Of a stretch of DNA of 12,826 bases, positions 6,466 to 12,826 are shown piece by piece. The notes below the pieces were generated by a model that saw only the letters and a program-made list of their open reading frames with translations, had not been told where the DNA came from and did not search any database. The first letter of the stretch is position 1. The number at the start of each line of letters is the position of its first letter. Source of the stretch: a bacterium UBP1_UBA4771 (GTDB lineage: Bacteria; Krumholzibacteriota; Krumholzibacteriia; Krumholzibacteriales; Krumholzibacteriaceae). The stretch is taken from the NCBI GenBank assembly GCA_002403295.1, contig DHHN01000010.1, positions 14,990 through 27,815 on the forward strand. Reading direction: 5' to 3'. Position numbers and translations under genes: made by a program.

Positions 6466-7509
6466 GGCGGCGATGACGAGCCGCCTGTCTCCGGGCGCCG
6501 TCGCCTCGCCGACGATCGCCGCCTCCCGCACGCCCCGCTTCGCAAGAACCTTGAGGTAGCGTCGCGCCGCGTCGGGGGGCAGCGCGACGAGCAGGCCGCC
6601 CGAGGTCTGCGGATCGACGAGCGTCATCTCGAGGGCGCTTGGAAGCGTCCCCTCGATCGCGAGGTCCTCCTTCACGTATTCGCGGTTCGACATGCCTCCC
6701 CCCGTGAGGAATCCGCGCCCCGCGAGATCGAGGGCATCCGGAAGAAGCGGCAGCGCCGCGGCGTCGATTCGCAGCGTCACGTTCGAGGCGCGGGCCATCT
6801 CGAGCGCGTGTCCGAGGAGGCCGAATCCCGTGATATCGGTGCAGGCATGCGCCCCGAGATCGTACAGACCCTCCGAGGCGGCGCGGTTCAGCGCCGACAT
6901 GACGTCGTAGAAGAGCTTCTCGCGCGCGGCGCCGAGAGCGCCGTTCTTGAGAGCGGTCGAGTAGATGCCCGTCCCGAGGGGCTTCGTGAGGACGAGGAGA
7001 TCGCCGTTTTCGACCCCTCCCTTTCGCAGGAGGCGGTCCGGATGCACGAAACCGACGACCGAGAGGCCGTACTTGACCTCGCTGTCCTTGATCGTATGCC
7101 CGCCGACGACGACCGCCCCCGCCTCGTTCACCTTGTCCGCGCCGCCGCGGAGCATCTCCCCCAGCACGTCGAGGGGCAGCGTTCCCTCGGGAAAGCACAC
7201 GATGTTGAGCGCCGTGATCGGCTTGCCGCCCATGGCGTAGACGTCGCTCAGGGCGTTCGCCGCGGCGATCTGTCCGAAGACGTACGGATCGTCGACGATC
7301 GCGGGAAAGAAATCGAGCGTGAGGACGAGCGCGATATCGTCCGTAACGCGCACGACGGCGCTGTCATCCGCCTGATTCGTGCCCACGATGACGGCGGGAT
7401 GACGCTGCGGGGGGAGTCGTTCGAGAACCGGCCACAACTCCGTTGGGCTGAGCTTCGCCGCTCAACCCGCGCAGGAAGCCATGGCGGTGAGACGGAGCCT
7501 TTTCTCCAT
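6457..7509 (-). CDS. selD: Selenophosphate synthetase (selenide, water dikinase), itself a selenoprotein (in-frame UGA)
   Basis: SelD makes selenophosphate from selenide and ATP, the selenium donor for Sec-tRNA and selenouridine. Downstream of residue 25 the frame is an ordinary SelD: DDSAVVRV, the DFFPAIVDDPYVFGQIAAAN region, AMGGKP, GGHTIKDSE, LTKPLGTG, CTDITGFGLLGH and DPQTSGGLL. A stop-to-stop reading would force a start at a TTG (7437) and lose the catalytic loop. Reading back through one TGA (7464-7462) to the ATG at 7509 gives MEKRLRLTAMASCAG-U-AAKLSP. Residue 16 falls where E. coli SelD has the essential Cys17, and Lys19 matches Lys20. Sec at this position is well known in SelD. The product would be 350 residues, normal for the family. 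The Shine-Dalgarno is weak. The ferredoxin gene ends 39 bases upstream and shares a promoter. A standard gene caller would truncate this gene. Confidence 0.92.
7413..7448 (-). promoter_or_regulatory. Candidate bacterial SECIS element in selD (two alternative folds)
   Basis: Fold A: GCCCAAC, loop GGA, GTTG-T-GGC (7448 down to 7431), a 7-bp stem with one bulged U and a G-first loop 20 bases after the UGA. Fold B: GGAGTTGT (7441-7434) with ACGACTCC (7420-7413), 8 bp including one G-U, around a 13-base loop starting GG, 28 bases after the UGA. Both agree with the published bacterial SECIS model: a stem-loop inside the coding region shortly after UGA, with a G among the first two loop bases. They overlap and exclude each other. 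SelB with Sec-tRNA would bind the true one. Confidence 0.6.
7462..7464 (-). other. UGA selenocysteine codon of selD
   Basis: TGA on the minus strand, residue 16 of SelD, between GGT (Gly15) and GCG (Ala17). Family alignment places the catalytic Cys or Sec exactly here. The UGA also starts a small stem of its own, TGAGC with GCTCA around GGCGAA, which directly abuts fold A of the candidate SECIS. Confidence 0.9.
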
Positions 7510-7527
7510 GATGCGCTCGCTTTCTTC

Positions 7528-7546
7528 GGCCGCCGGCGCGGCGGCC
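7528..7546 (-). repeat. Perfect hairpin between ferredoxin and selD
   Basis: GGCCGCCG, loop CGC, CGGCGGCC: an 8-bp perfect stem beginning a few bases after the ferredoxin stop codon and ending 18 bases before the selD ATG. No U-run follows, so transcription should continue into selD. It may damp the second gene or stabilise the ferredoxin message, giving unequal expression from one operon. Confidence 0.5.
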
Positions 7547-7548
7547 CG

Positions 7549-7722
7549 CTACCGGATCTTTCGTATGGCGCTTACCGGGCATACCGCCTCGCAGGCGCCG
7601 CAGTCGGTGCACAGGTCCGCGTCTATCACGTACACGTCCGCAACCTGCGCGATCGCCTCGACGGGGCATTCCGGCTGGCATGCCCCGCACGATATGCAGT
7701 CGCTCGTCGTTTCGTACGCCAT
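7549..7722 (-). CDS. 2[4Fe-4S] ferredoxin
   Basis: A 57-residue clostridial-type electron carrier. The first cluster motif is CxxCxxCxxxCP with Cys9, 12, 15 and 19; the second is Cys38, 41, 44 and 48. All eight ligands are intact, so two [4Fe-4S] clusters are expected in a soluble cytoplasmic protein. The start at 7722 is chosen because GGAGGGG (7726-7732) precedes the ATG by a few bases; an open extension to 7788 would run through the promoter. It is the first gene of a transcript with selD, a neighbour that also implies redox metabolism rich in Fe-S and Sec enzymes. Its specific partner cannot be told. Confidence 0.93.
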   Translation of the reverse strand: MAYETTSDCISCGACQPECPVEAIAQVADVYVIDADLCTDCGACEAVCPVSAIRKIR

Positions 7723-7758
7723 GATCCCCTCCAGGCGCGCAGCGTCCGAATGCTCGTA

Positions 7759-7788
7759 TTCATAGTCCGTTCCGCGGAGGCGAGTCAA
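7759..7788 (-). promoter_or_regulatory. Sigma70-type promoter of the ferredoxin-selD operon
   Basis: On the complementary strand TTGACT (7783-7788), an 18-base spacer, then TATGAA (7759-7764). The start would be near 7752, about 30 bases before the ferredoxin ATG. It separates this pair from the M16 gene, whose stop is 66 bases further upstream, and explains why the ferredoxin should not begin at 7788. Confidence 0.65.
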
Positions 7789-7853
7789 TCATTTTCGAGG
7801 CAACCGGGGCTTCGCGCGGCGAGCGGGGAACCGCCGCCCGGCCGACGCGCGGG

Positions 7854-10511
7854 CTATTTCTCCGGAACGAGACGAAGCACCGCCGCGCGCTCCCACGCGA
7901 GCGAGCGTTCGATGATCGCGCGGACGTCGGCCTCCGCCGCCGCGGCGGTCGCGGCCGCGAGCGGAGCCGGGGCGCCGGCCCCGCCGAGCAGGACGCCGAG
8001 CCCGAGCGCATAGGCGCCGTTGATGCTCGAAAGCTCGCTTCTCGTGCGCTTGCCTCCGAGGCGGCTCTTGGCCGTCGCGATCTCCTCGTCCGCGGGAAGA
8101 CGCCCGCGGAGGCCCCGGATCTCCTCCTCGAGCGCGGCGCTCGCCTCTTCGAGACGCGCCGCGCCCGTGCCGAGATACGCCATGACGACCGCTCCTCCCG
8201 GCACCGGCGACACGCCGCAATCGATCGTGTACGAGAGCCCGCGCTTCTCGCGAAGCTCGAGCTGCATTCTCCGCGCGAGGATCTCCCCGGCGACGAGCGC
8301 CGCGGCCGTTTCGCGCGGCGACGCGGCCCGCACGAGCCAGCCCGCGGCGAGATAGGCTCCCTCCTTGCGGATCGTCTTCTCGACGACGCCCGGCGCGACG
8401 GAGTCGGGGAACGCGGGACACGCCACGGCGGGACCGGGCGAAAGACGCTCGAGGAGCCCGGCGAGGATCGAGACCGCCTCGCGATGTTCGAACGGCGAGA
8501 CGATCGTCGCGACGGCGTTTCCGCGGGCGAAGAGCTTCGCGCCGAGAGCGCGAAGATCGTCCGCGGTCGCCTTCGCCATCGCCGGCGGCGGCGGGAAGAG
8601 CGGCGCGGCGAAGGGATGATCCCCGAAAAGCGCCTTCATCATGAAGCCGCGCATCGTGTAGTACGGCGAGCCGCTCCGCATGCCGATCTCCCCCATGAGC
8701 GCCGCGCGCGCCTCGGCGAGCGCCTCTTCCGTGACCGCGTCGCCCGAGAGGAAGCGTCCGAGAAGGCCGGCCGCCTCCGCGATCCGGGCGGCCGGCGCCT
8801 CGAGCCGGACGAAGGCGAAGGCGGGACTCAGGAGATAATCGTCCTGCGGCACGTACGGATTGTCTCCGAACGCGACGCGGGCGCCGAGCGCCTCGAGTTC
8901 CCGGACGAGCTCCCTTCCCCGAGGCGAAACTTCGAGAACGGTCATGAGCAGCTCGACGAGCCCCGGACCCATGTCGTCCCCCGCGCACGACCGCCCGCGG
9001 AGCAGCACGTGAATCGCCGCCGCCGTGGAACCCTCCCGCCTCGCCGCTCCGGCGAGGCCGCCGCCGGGCAGCGTCTCGACGACGGCCCTCTCTCCCGCCG
9101 GCGCATCGTCCGTCGCGCCGGCCGGCGCGGCGAGGAGACAGGCGTTCCATTGCGGATCGCGAAAATACCTCTCGAGCGCGCGGGCGCAATCCTTCGCGCC
9201 GGCGCGCGCCACCCCGCCCGTGATCTGCTCGAGGTAACGCTCGCCGTGGAGCGCGATCGCCTCGCCGTGCGACATGATATAGAAATGGTACATCTCGCGG
9301 TCGAAGGTCTCTGCGGCGAGAACGGCCGTTTTCGCCTTCTCGACCGCCTCCGGCGCCGGCTTCCAATCCGCGAGAGCGCGGACGAGGGCCGGCAGCTCGC
9401 CGCAGGCGGCGGGCGTGTCGCCGGGGCACGCGAGGCGGATCCGGAGCGCCGAGTATCCGCCCCCGATCTCGAGACTCACCTCGGGAGCGCCGAGCGCCCG
9501 TTCGGCGAGCGCGCGGGAAAGGGGCGAATCCTCGCCGGCGATGAGCCGCGCCGCGAGAACCGCCGCAGGAAAATCCCGATCGGGGACCGCGGGAAACCGG
9601 ATGATCATGTCGAATCCCGGATCCTCGCCCGCGCGGGGTTTCGAGACGATCTCGTTCCTCCAGCGAGGGACGTGGTGCGCGCCTCGCGCGAACGGAGCCC
9701 CGGAGGCCCCTCTCGCGGACGGGGCGCCCGCCGATGCGCGCGCGGCCCGCGCCGGCGCGCCGAAATAGTCCTCCACGAGCGCGGCCGCCCGCCGCCGATC
9801 GTATCCTCCCATGAGGACGATCCGCATGCGCGAGGGATCGTAGTGGCGCCGGTAGAAGGCCTCGAGGGCGTCGGCGCTCATCGTCCCGATCGTCGCCGCA
9901 TGGCCGGCGATCGGCTCGGCGAGCGCGGAGCCCCGGTAGAGCGCGCGCTCGACAATCCGCTCGCGCCGCGAACGGGGATCGTCCGCCTCGCGCCGCAACT
10001 CCTCGAGGATCACCATGCGCTCCTTCTCGATCTCGGAGGCCGGGAACACCGAATGAATCAGCATCTGAGAGAGAAGCTCGAGCCCCTCCTCGAACAGCGA
10101 GGACGGCGCGACGAGAAAATAGACCGTCGTCTCCTTGCGGGTGAAGGCGTTGAGGAACACCCCGTTGTCGTCGACCCACTGGCTCATCTCCTCGCGCGTG
10201 AAGCGCTCCGAACCGTTGAACGCGAGGTGTTCGACGAAGTGGCACGCCCCGCGCATTCCCGGGGGCTCGGCGGTCGAGCCGACGGGCACGGCGATCGCTA
10301 TGCACACGACGTCCGCGCTCCCGCCGCCGGCGAAGAGGATCTCGGGGCCTCCCCCCGCCCGCGGCGCCGCGGCGGCCCGCGGGCCCCGGATCGAAGGCGC
10401 CGAAAAAGAGAGCGCGGCGATCGCGAGCGCGACAATGAAGGGGAAAACGGCGCGGGCGCGGCGCGGGCGCGGCGCCGCGCGGGGGTGCGGCGAACGGTGG
10501 AAGCGTTTCAT
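7854..10511 (-). CDS. Exported M16 family zinc metallopeptidase (two-domain, PqqL/pitrilysin-like)
   Basis: An 885-residue protein with a basic start and hydrophobic segment (about 22-36), so a signal peptide or anchor and a periplasmic location are likely. The inverted zinc motif HFVEH is at 91-95, and Glu171 (ILEELRREAD) lies 76 residues after His95, the exact M16 spacing for the third ligand. The second half repeats the M16 fold without HxxEH, as is usual, and near residue 745 has the conserved REKRGLSYTIDCG, supplying the Arg and Tyr that complete the active site. Such enzymes degrade short unfolded peptides inside a closed chamber. The ATG at 10511 has GGAGG seven bases upstream. The dihydrolipoamide dehydrogenase gene ends 28 bases before it, so it is probably the last gene of that operon. 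The substrate is unknown. Confidence 0.9.
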   Translation of the reverse strand: MKRFHRSPHPRAAPRPRRARAVFPFIVALAIAALSFSAPSIRGPRAAAAPRAGGGPEILFAGGGSADVVCIAIAVPVGSTAEPPGMRGACHFVEHLAFNGSERFTREEMSQWVDDNGVFLNAFTRKETTVYFLVAPSSLFEEGLELLSQMLIHSVFPASEIEKERMVILEELRREADDPRSRRERIVERALYRGSALAEPIAGHAATIGTMSADALEAFYRRHYDPSRMRIVLMGGYDRRRAAALVEDYFGAPARAARASAGAPSARGASGAPFARGAHHVPRWRNEIVSKPRAGEDPGFDMIIRFPAVPDRDFPAAVLAARLIAGEDSPLSRALAERALGAPEVSLEIGGGYSALRIRLACPGDTPAACGELPALVRALADWKPAPEAVEKAKTAVLAAETFDREMYHFYIMSHGEAIALHGERYLEQITGGVARAGAKDCARALERYFRDPQWNACLLAAPAGATDDAPAGERAVVETLPGGGLAGAARREGSTAAAIHVLLRGRSCAGDDMGPGLVELLMTVLEVSPRGRELVRELEALGARVAFGDNPYVPQDDYLLSPAFAFVRLEAPAARIAEAAGLLGRFLSGDAVTEEALAEARAALMGEIGMRSGSPYYTMRGFMMKALFGDHPFAAPLFPPPPAMAKATADDLRALGAKLFARGNAVATIVSPFEHREAVSILAGLLERLSPGPAVACPAFPDSVAPGVVEKTIRKEGAYLAAGWLVRAASPRETAAALVAGEILARRMQLELREKRGLSYTIDCGVSPVPGGAVVMAYLGTGAARLEEASAALEEEIRGLRGRLPADEEIATAKSRLGGKRTRSELSSINGAYALGLGVLLGGAGAPAPLAAATAAAAEADVRAIIERSLAWERAAVLRLVPEK

Positions 10512-10539
10512 CGCGGAACCTCCAGAGGGGGCGGAAGGC

Positions 10540-11916
10540 CTATTTCACGAGATCGATCGCGCGGCCGTAGAGCGCCTCCGCGGCGCCGGCGAGCGTCTCC
10601 GACAGGGTCGGATGCGGAAAGATCGACTCGGCGAACTGCTCGCCGGTGAGACCCCGGTCGAGCGCCACGATCGCCGGCGCGAGGAGCTCGGTCGCGGAGG
10701 GTCCGATGATATGCACCCCGAGGAGCCGCCGGTCCTCCTCGCGCGCGACCCATTTCACGAATCCGTCTTCTTCGCCGAGCCCCTTGGCCTTGCCGTTCGC
10801 GGCGAACGGAAAACGGCCCGTCACGATCCTCTCCCCCCGCTTCCTCGCCTCTTCCTCGGTGAGTCCGACGCGGGATATCTCCGGGAGCGTGTAGATCGTC
10901 GAGGGAATCGCGTCGTAGGCGATCTCGCGGGCGCGCCCGAGGGCGTTCTCCGCCGCGACGACGCCCTCCCGCGTGGCGACGTGGGCGAGGAGATACCCGC
11001 CCGTGACATCACCTGCGGCGTAGACGCCCGGCCGCGAGGTCTCCATGCGCCGGTTGACCTTGATCCCCGAGCGGTCGGCCTCGATCCCGAGCGTCTCGAC
11101 GCCGGCGTCCGCGAATCGCGGCATCCGGCCGACCGATACGAGCGCGATCTCGGAGGCGATCTCCGTTCCGTTCTCGAGTTTCGAGACGACCCCCGTTTCC
11201 GTCGCCCGTGCCGAGGCGACCCTCGCGCCGAGATGGAGATCGATGCCCTTCTTTCTGAGAAGCATCTGCAGCGTGCGGGATACGTGCGCGTCCTCGGTCG
11301 CGACGAGCGACGGCAGCATCTCGACGATCGTGACCTTCGAGCCGAACGCGCGAAAGATCGTCGCGAACTCGCATCCGATAACGCCGCCGCCGACGATGAG
11401 TACGCTCGCGGGGATGCGCCCGAGATCGAGAATGTCCCTGCTCGAAAGCACGCGTGTGCCGTCGAACGGCATGAAGGGAAGCGACGCCTCCGCCGAGCCG
11501 GTCGCGACGATTATGCGCGTCGCCGCGACCCGTCCCGTCCCCTCGACGTCCATCTCGCGCTCTCCCGTGATCCGCCCCGCGCCGCGAAGCACGTCTATCT
11601 TCCGCGCCTTGAGCAATTTCTCGATGCCGGAGACGAGCTCCCGAATGACGCGGGACTTGTTCGCGAAAAGCCCCGCCGCGTCGACGGCGACCTCTCCGCG
11701 CGAGACACCCGATTCGCGGGCGGTCCGGGCCCGCTCGACGAGATGGGCCACTGCCTGGAGCGCCTTCGTCGGGATGCAGCCCCAGTTGAGGCAGGTGCCG
11801 CCGAGCTCGGCCCGTTCGACGAGACAGACGCGCGCGCCGAGCTGCGCGGCGCGGATCGCCGCCGGATACCCCGCGGGGCCGCCGCCGAGCACCGCGATAT
11901 CGTATTCGCGAATCAC
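10540..11916 (-). CDS. lpdA: Dihydrolipoamide dehydrogenase (E3)
   Basis: A 458-residue FAD-dependent disulfide oxidoreductase that reoxidises dihydrolipoyl groups with NAD+ in 2-oxoacid dehydrogenase or glycine cleavage complexes. The FAD fingerprint GGGPAG is at 11-16, the redox disulfide Cys42/Cys47 in GGTCLNWGCIPTKAL, the NAD-binding GGGVIGCEFA in the middle, the second FAD motif VYAAGDVTGG, and the C-terminal His435-Pro436 with Glu440 (FPHPTLSET) that forms the catalytic dyad. Tyr rather than Ala follows PAG, a small deviation. The start is a GTG with GGAGG six bases upstream. The stop of the response regulator is 17 bases before it. No lipoyl-bearing E2 or other complex gene is nearby, so its partner complex must be encoded elsewhere. 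Confidence 0.93.
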   Translation of the reverse strand: MIREYDIAVLGGGPAGYPAAIRAAQLGARVCLVERAELGGTCLNWGCIPTKALQAVAHLVERARTARESGVSRGEVAVDAAGLFANKSRVIRELVSGIEKLLKARKIDVLRGAGRITGEREMDVEGTGRVAATRIIVATGSAEASLPFMPFDGTRVLSSRDILDLGRIPASVLIVGGGVIGCEFATIFRAFGSKVTIVEMLPSLVATEDAHVSRTLQMLLRKKGIDLHLGARVASARATETGVVSKLENGTEIASEIALVSVGRMPRFADAGVETLGIEADRSGIKVNRRMETSRPGVYAAGDVTGGYLLAHVATREGVVAAENALGRAREIAYDAIPSTIYTLPEISRVGLTEEEARKRGERIVTGRFPFAANGKAKGLGEEDGFVKWVAREEDRRLLGVHIIGPSATELLAPAIVALDRGLTGEQFAESIFPHPTLSETLAGAAEALYGRAIDLVK

Positions 11917-11933
11917 GTTCGCCCTCCCCGTCG

Positions 11934-12707
11934 CTAGAAGAGCCGTTCCGCCTTGTTCCGGAGGAGCTTTGCCTGCGAGCGGTTGAGCCGCACCTCGGTG
12001 CGGCCCGCGTCATCGAGCGCCATGATGAAGTTGCCGCCCGACCACGGAACGACGTCCGCGATGCGGCGGACGTTCACGAGATAATCGGAGCCGAGCCGGA
12101 CGAAGATCGCCGGATCGACCTGCACCTCGACCTCGTCGAGATCGCGGTACGTCGTCGGATACTTCCCGTCCGCCGTGAACGCGGCGACACGGCCACCCTC
12201 GCGGTGGAGCATGGCGACGCGCTCGACGTCGACGAGCGACGGCTCGCCGGCGGCGACGACCACGATCCGCGGAAGAAAACTCGTGCCGATGCGTATGCTG
12301 CCCGCGAGCGCGCGCAGCCGTCGCGCATACACCTCGCGCCGCGGCATCGCCGCGCGCGCGCGATCGAGCGCCGTTCCGAGCCGCGCGCGGTCGATCGGCT
12401 TGAGAAGATAGTCGAGGGCGTTCACCTCGAACGCCCTGATGGCGTACCGGTCGTACGCCGTCGCGAATACGACGAGCGGCGGCTCCCCCGCCTCGACGAG
12501 CGCCGCGACCACCTGGAATCCGTCCACCTCGGGCATCTGGATGTCGAGAAATACGAGATCGGGGCGCTTCGCCCGCGCGAGCTCGATCGCCTCGCGGCCG
12601 CCGGCGGCCTCGGCGACGATCTCGATGTCCTTCTCGCCGGCGAGAAGAAACCGCATCTCGTCGCGCGCGAGCTGCTCATCGTCGACGATCAGCGTTCGAA
12701 TCGGCAC
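11934..12707 (-). CDS. LytTR-type response regulator
   Basis: A 257-residue DNA-binding regulator of the LytR/AlgR class. The receiver domain (about 1-120) has the acidic pair Asp9/Asp10, phospho-acceptor Asp55 (FLDIQMPEVDG), switch Thr83 (FATAYD) and Lys103 (LLKP). Residues about 150-257 form the LytTR domain (ADGKYPTTYRDLDEVE, FVRLGSDYLVNVRRI, and a final LNRSQAKLL). The GTG start has AAGGAG nine bases upstream and lies inside the end of the kinase gene, overlapping it by 19 bases, so the two are translationally linked. Regulators of this class usually control envelope, signalling or transport genes; the target here is unknown. Placement ahead of lpdA and an M16 peptidase is probably co-transcription rather than a functional pathway. 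Confidence 0.93.
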   Translation of the reverse strand: MPIRTLIVDDEQLARDEMRFLLAGEKDIEIVAEAAGGREAIELARAKRPDLVFLDIQMPEVDGFQVVAALVEAGEPPLVVFATAYDRYAIRAFEVNALDYLLKPIDRARLGTALDRARAAMPRREVYARRLRALAGSIRIGTSFLPRIVVVAAGEPSLVDVERVAMLHREGGRVAAFTADGKYPTTYRDLDEVEVQVDPAIFVRLGSDYLVNVRRIADVVPWSGGNFIMALDDAGRTEVRLNRSQAKLLRNKAERLF

Positions 12708-12826
12708 GAGTCCACGCTCCTTGCGATGGGCGGCGGAATGGTGAGACGAACCGCGGCGCCGCCGTTCCGGCGCGGCTCGATCGTGAAGCGGCCCGCGCCG
12801 CAGGTGTAGAGGGCGAGACGCTCGGT
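12689..12826 (-). CDS. C-terminal fragment of LytS-like sensor histidine kinase (partial)
   Basis: Forty-five codons of an open frame enter from the right edge and end at TGA (12691-12689). The piece TERLALYTCGAGRF, then TIEPRRNGGAAVRLTIP, matches the end of an HATPase_c ATP-binding domain in LytS-family kinases, where an RL-rich helix is followed by a strand, a G-rich turn and a final xVRLTIP strand. It overlaps the response regulator start by 19 bases, the normal arrangement for a cognate pair. The sensor part lies outside the window. The last ten residues, after the overlap begins, have no family counterpart. Confidence 0.8.
   Translation of the reverse strand, partial: TERLALYTCGAGRFTIEPRRNGGAAVRLTIPPPIARSVDSCRFER

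Noticed and set aside
6457..7437. selD as an ordinary gene starting at the TTG at 7437
   Set aside because: That product lacks the catalytic Cys/Sec and Lys, and the sequence just upstream encodes exactly the missing family N-terminus across one TGA.
7723..7788. Longer ferredoxin N-terminus starting at 7788
   Set aside because: The extra codons overlap the -35 and -10 boxes and do not resemble ferredoxin; GGAGGGG supports 7722.
7723..7853. Terminator after the M16 gene
   Set aside because: Only weak GC stems (GCGGCG/CGCCGC) with a large loop and no U-run are present, so none was annotated.
7789..10649. Long open frames in other frames and on the opposite strand of the M16 gene
   Set aside because: They have no motifs, biased composition and no ribosome sites; the M16 frame has the HxxEH-76-E pattern.

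Overview
The window looks like chromosomal DNA from a high-GC (well over 60% by eye) bacterium with a Gram-negative-type envelope. It carries a lipoprotein with a lipobox, an MepM-like M23 endopeptidase and an exported M16 peptidase. Start codons are mixed (ATG, GTG, TTG), Shine-Dalgarno sites are often clear, and sigma70-like promoters are readable in the gaps. The lineage cannot be fixed from this sequence. The collagen-like stub behind the lipoprotein cysteine, the GC-rich dense layout and selenocysteine use would fit an uncultured lineage such as the FCB-group candidate phyla or a deltaproteobacterium-like group (inference, low confidence). I see no phage, IS element, CRISPR array, tRNA or rRNA.

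Layout. (i) 1-333 is a divergent intergenic region. The start of a leftward gene leaves the window at position 1 behind a good AGGAGG and a TTGACG-N18-TATATT promoter. A rightward promoter (TTGACA at 225) serves a small collagen-stub lipoprotein (334-852). (ii) 853-988 holds a strong bidirectional terminator and two further short hairpins between convergent genes. (iii) 989-4279, leftward, is a two-gene DNA-repair operon: a DEDDh exonuclease of the YprB/MrfB family followed by a DUF1998/Zn-cysteine helicase of the YprA/MrfA family. (iv) 4488-6446, rightward, has a strong promoter driving an M23 endopeptidase and, 3 nt downstream, QueH epoxyqueuosine reductase. (v) 6457-7788, leftward, holds promoter, 2[4Fe-4S] ferredoxin and selD. 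(vi) 7854-12826, leftward, is a tight run of LytS-like kinase C-terminus, LytTR response regulator, dihydrolipoamide dehydrogenase and M16 peptidase.

The most notable point is selD. The obvious open frame starts too late, at a TTG, and lacks the catalytic loop. Reading upstream through an in-frame TGA (7464-7462) restores the family N-terminus, MASCAG-U-AAKLSP, with the TGA at the catalytic Cys/Sec position and Lys three residues on. Two alternative hairpins just after the TGA fit the bacterial SECIS spacing. The gene therefore very likely encodes a selenocysteine-containing selenophosphate synthetase, which implies that the host has the full Sec-decoding machinery elsewhere.

The second notable point is the MrfB-MrfA pair, the mitomycin-type lesion repair system known from Bacillus. 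Here it has the reverse gene order to B. subtilis and sits in what looks like a non-Firmicute genome.
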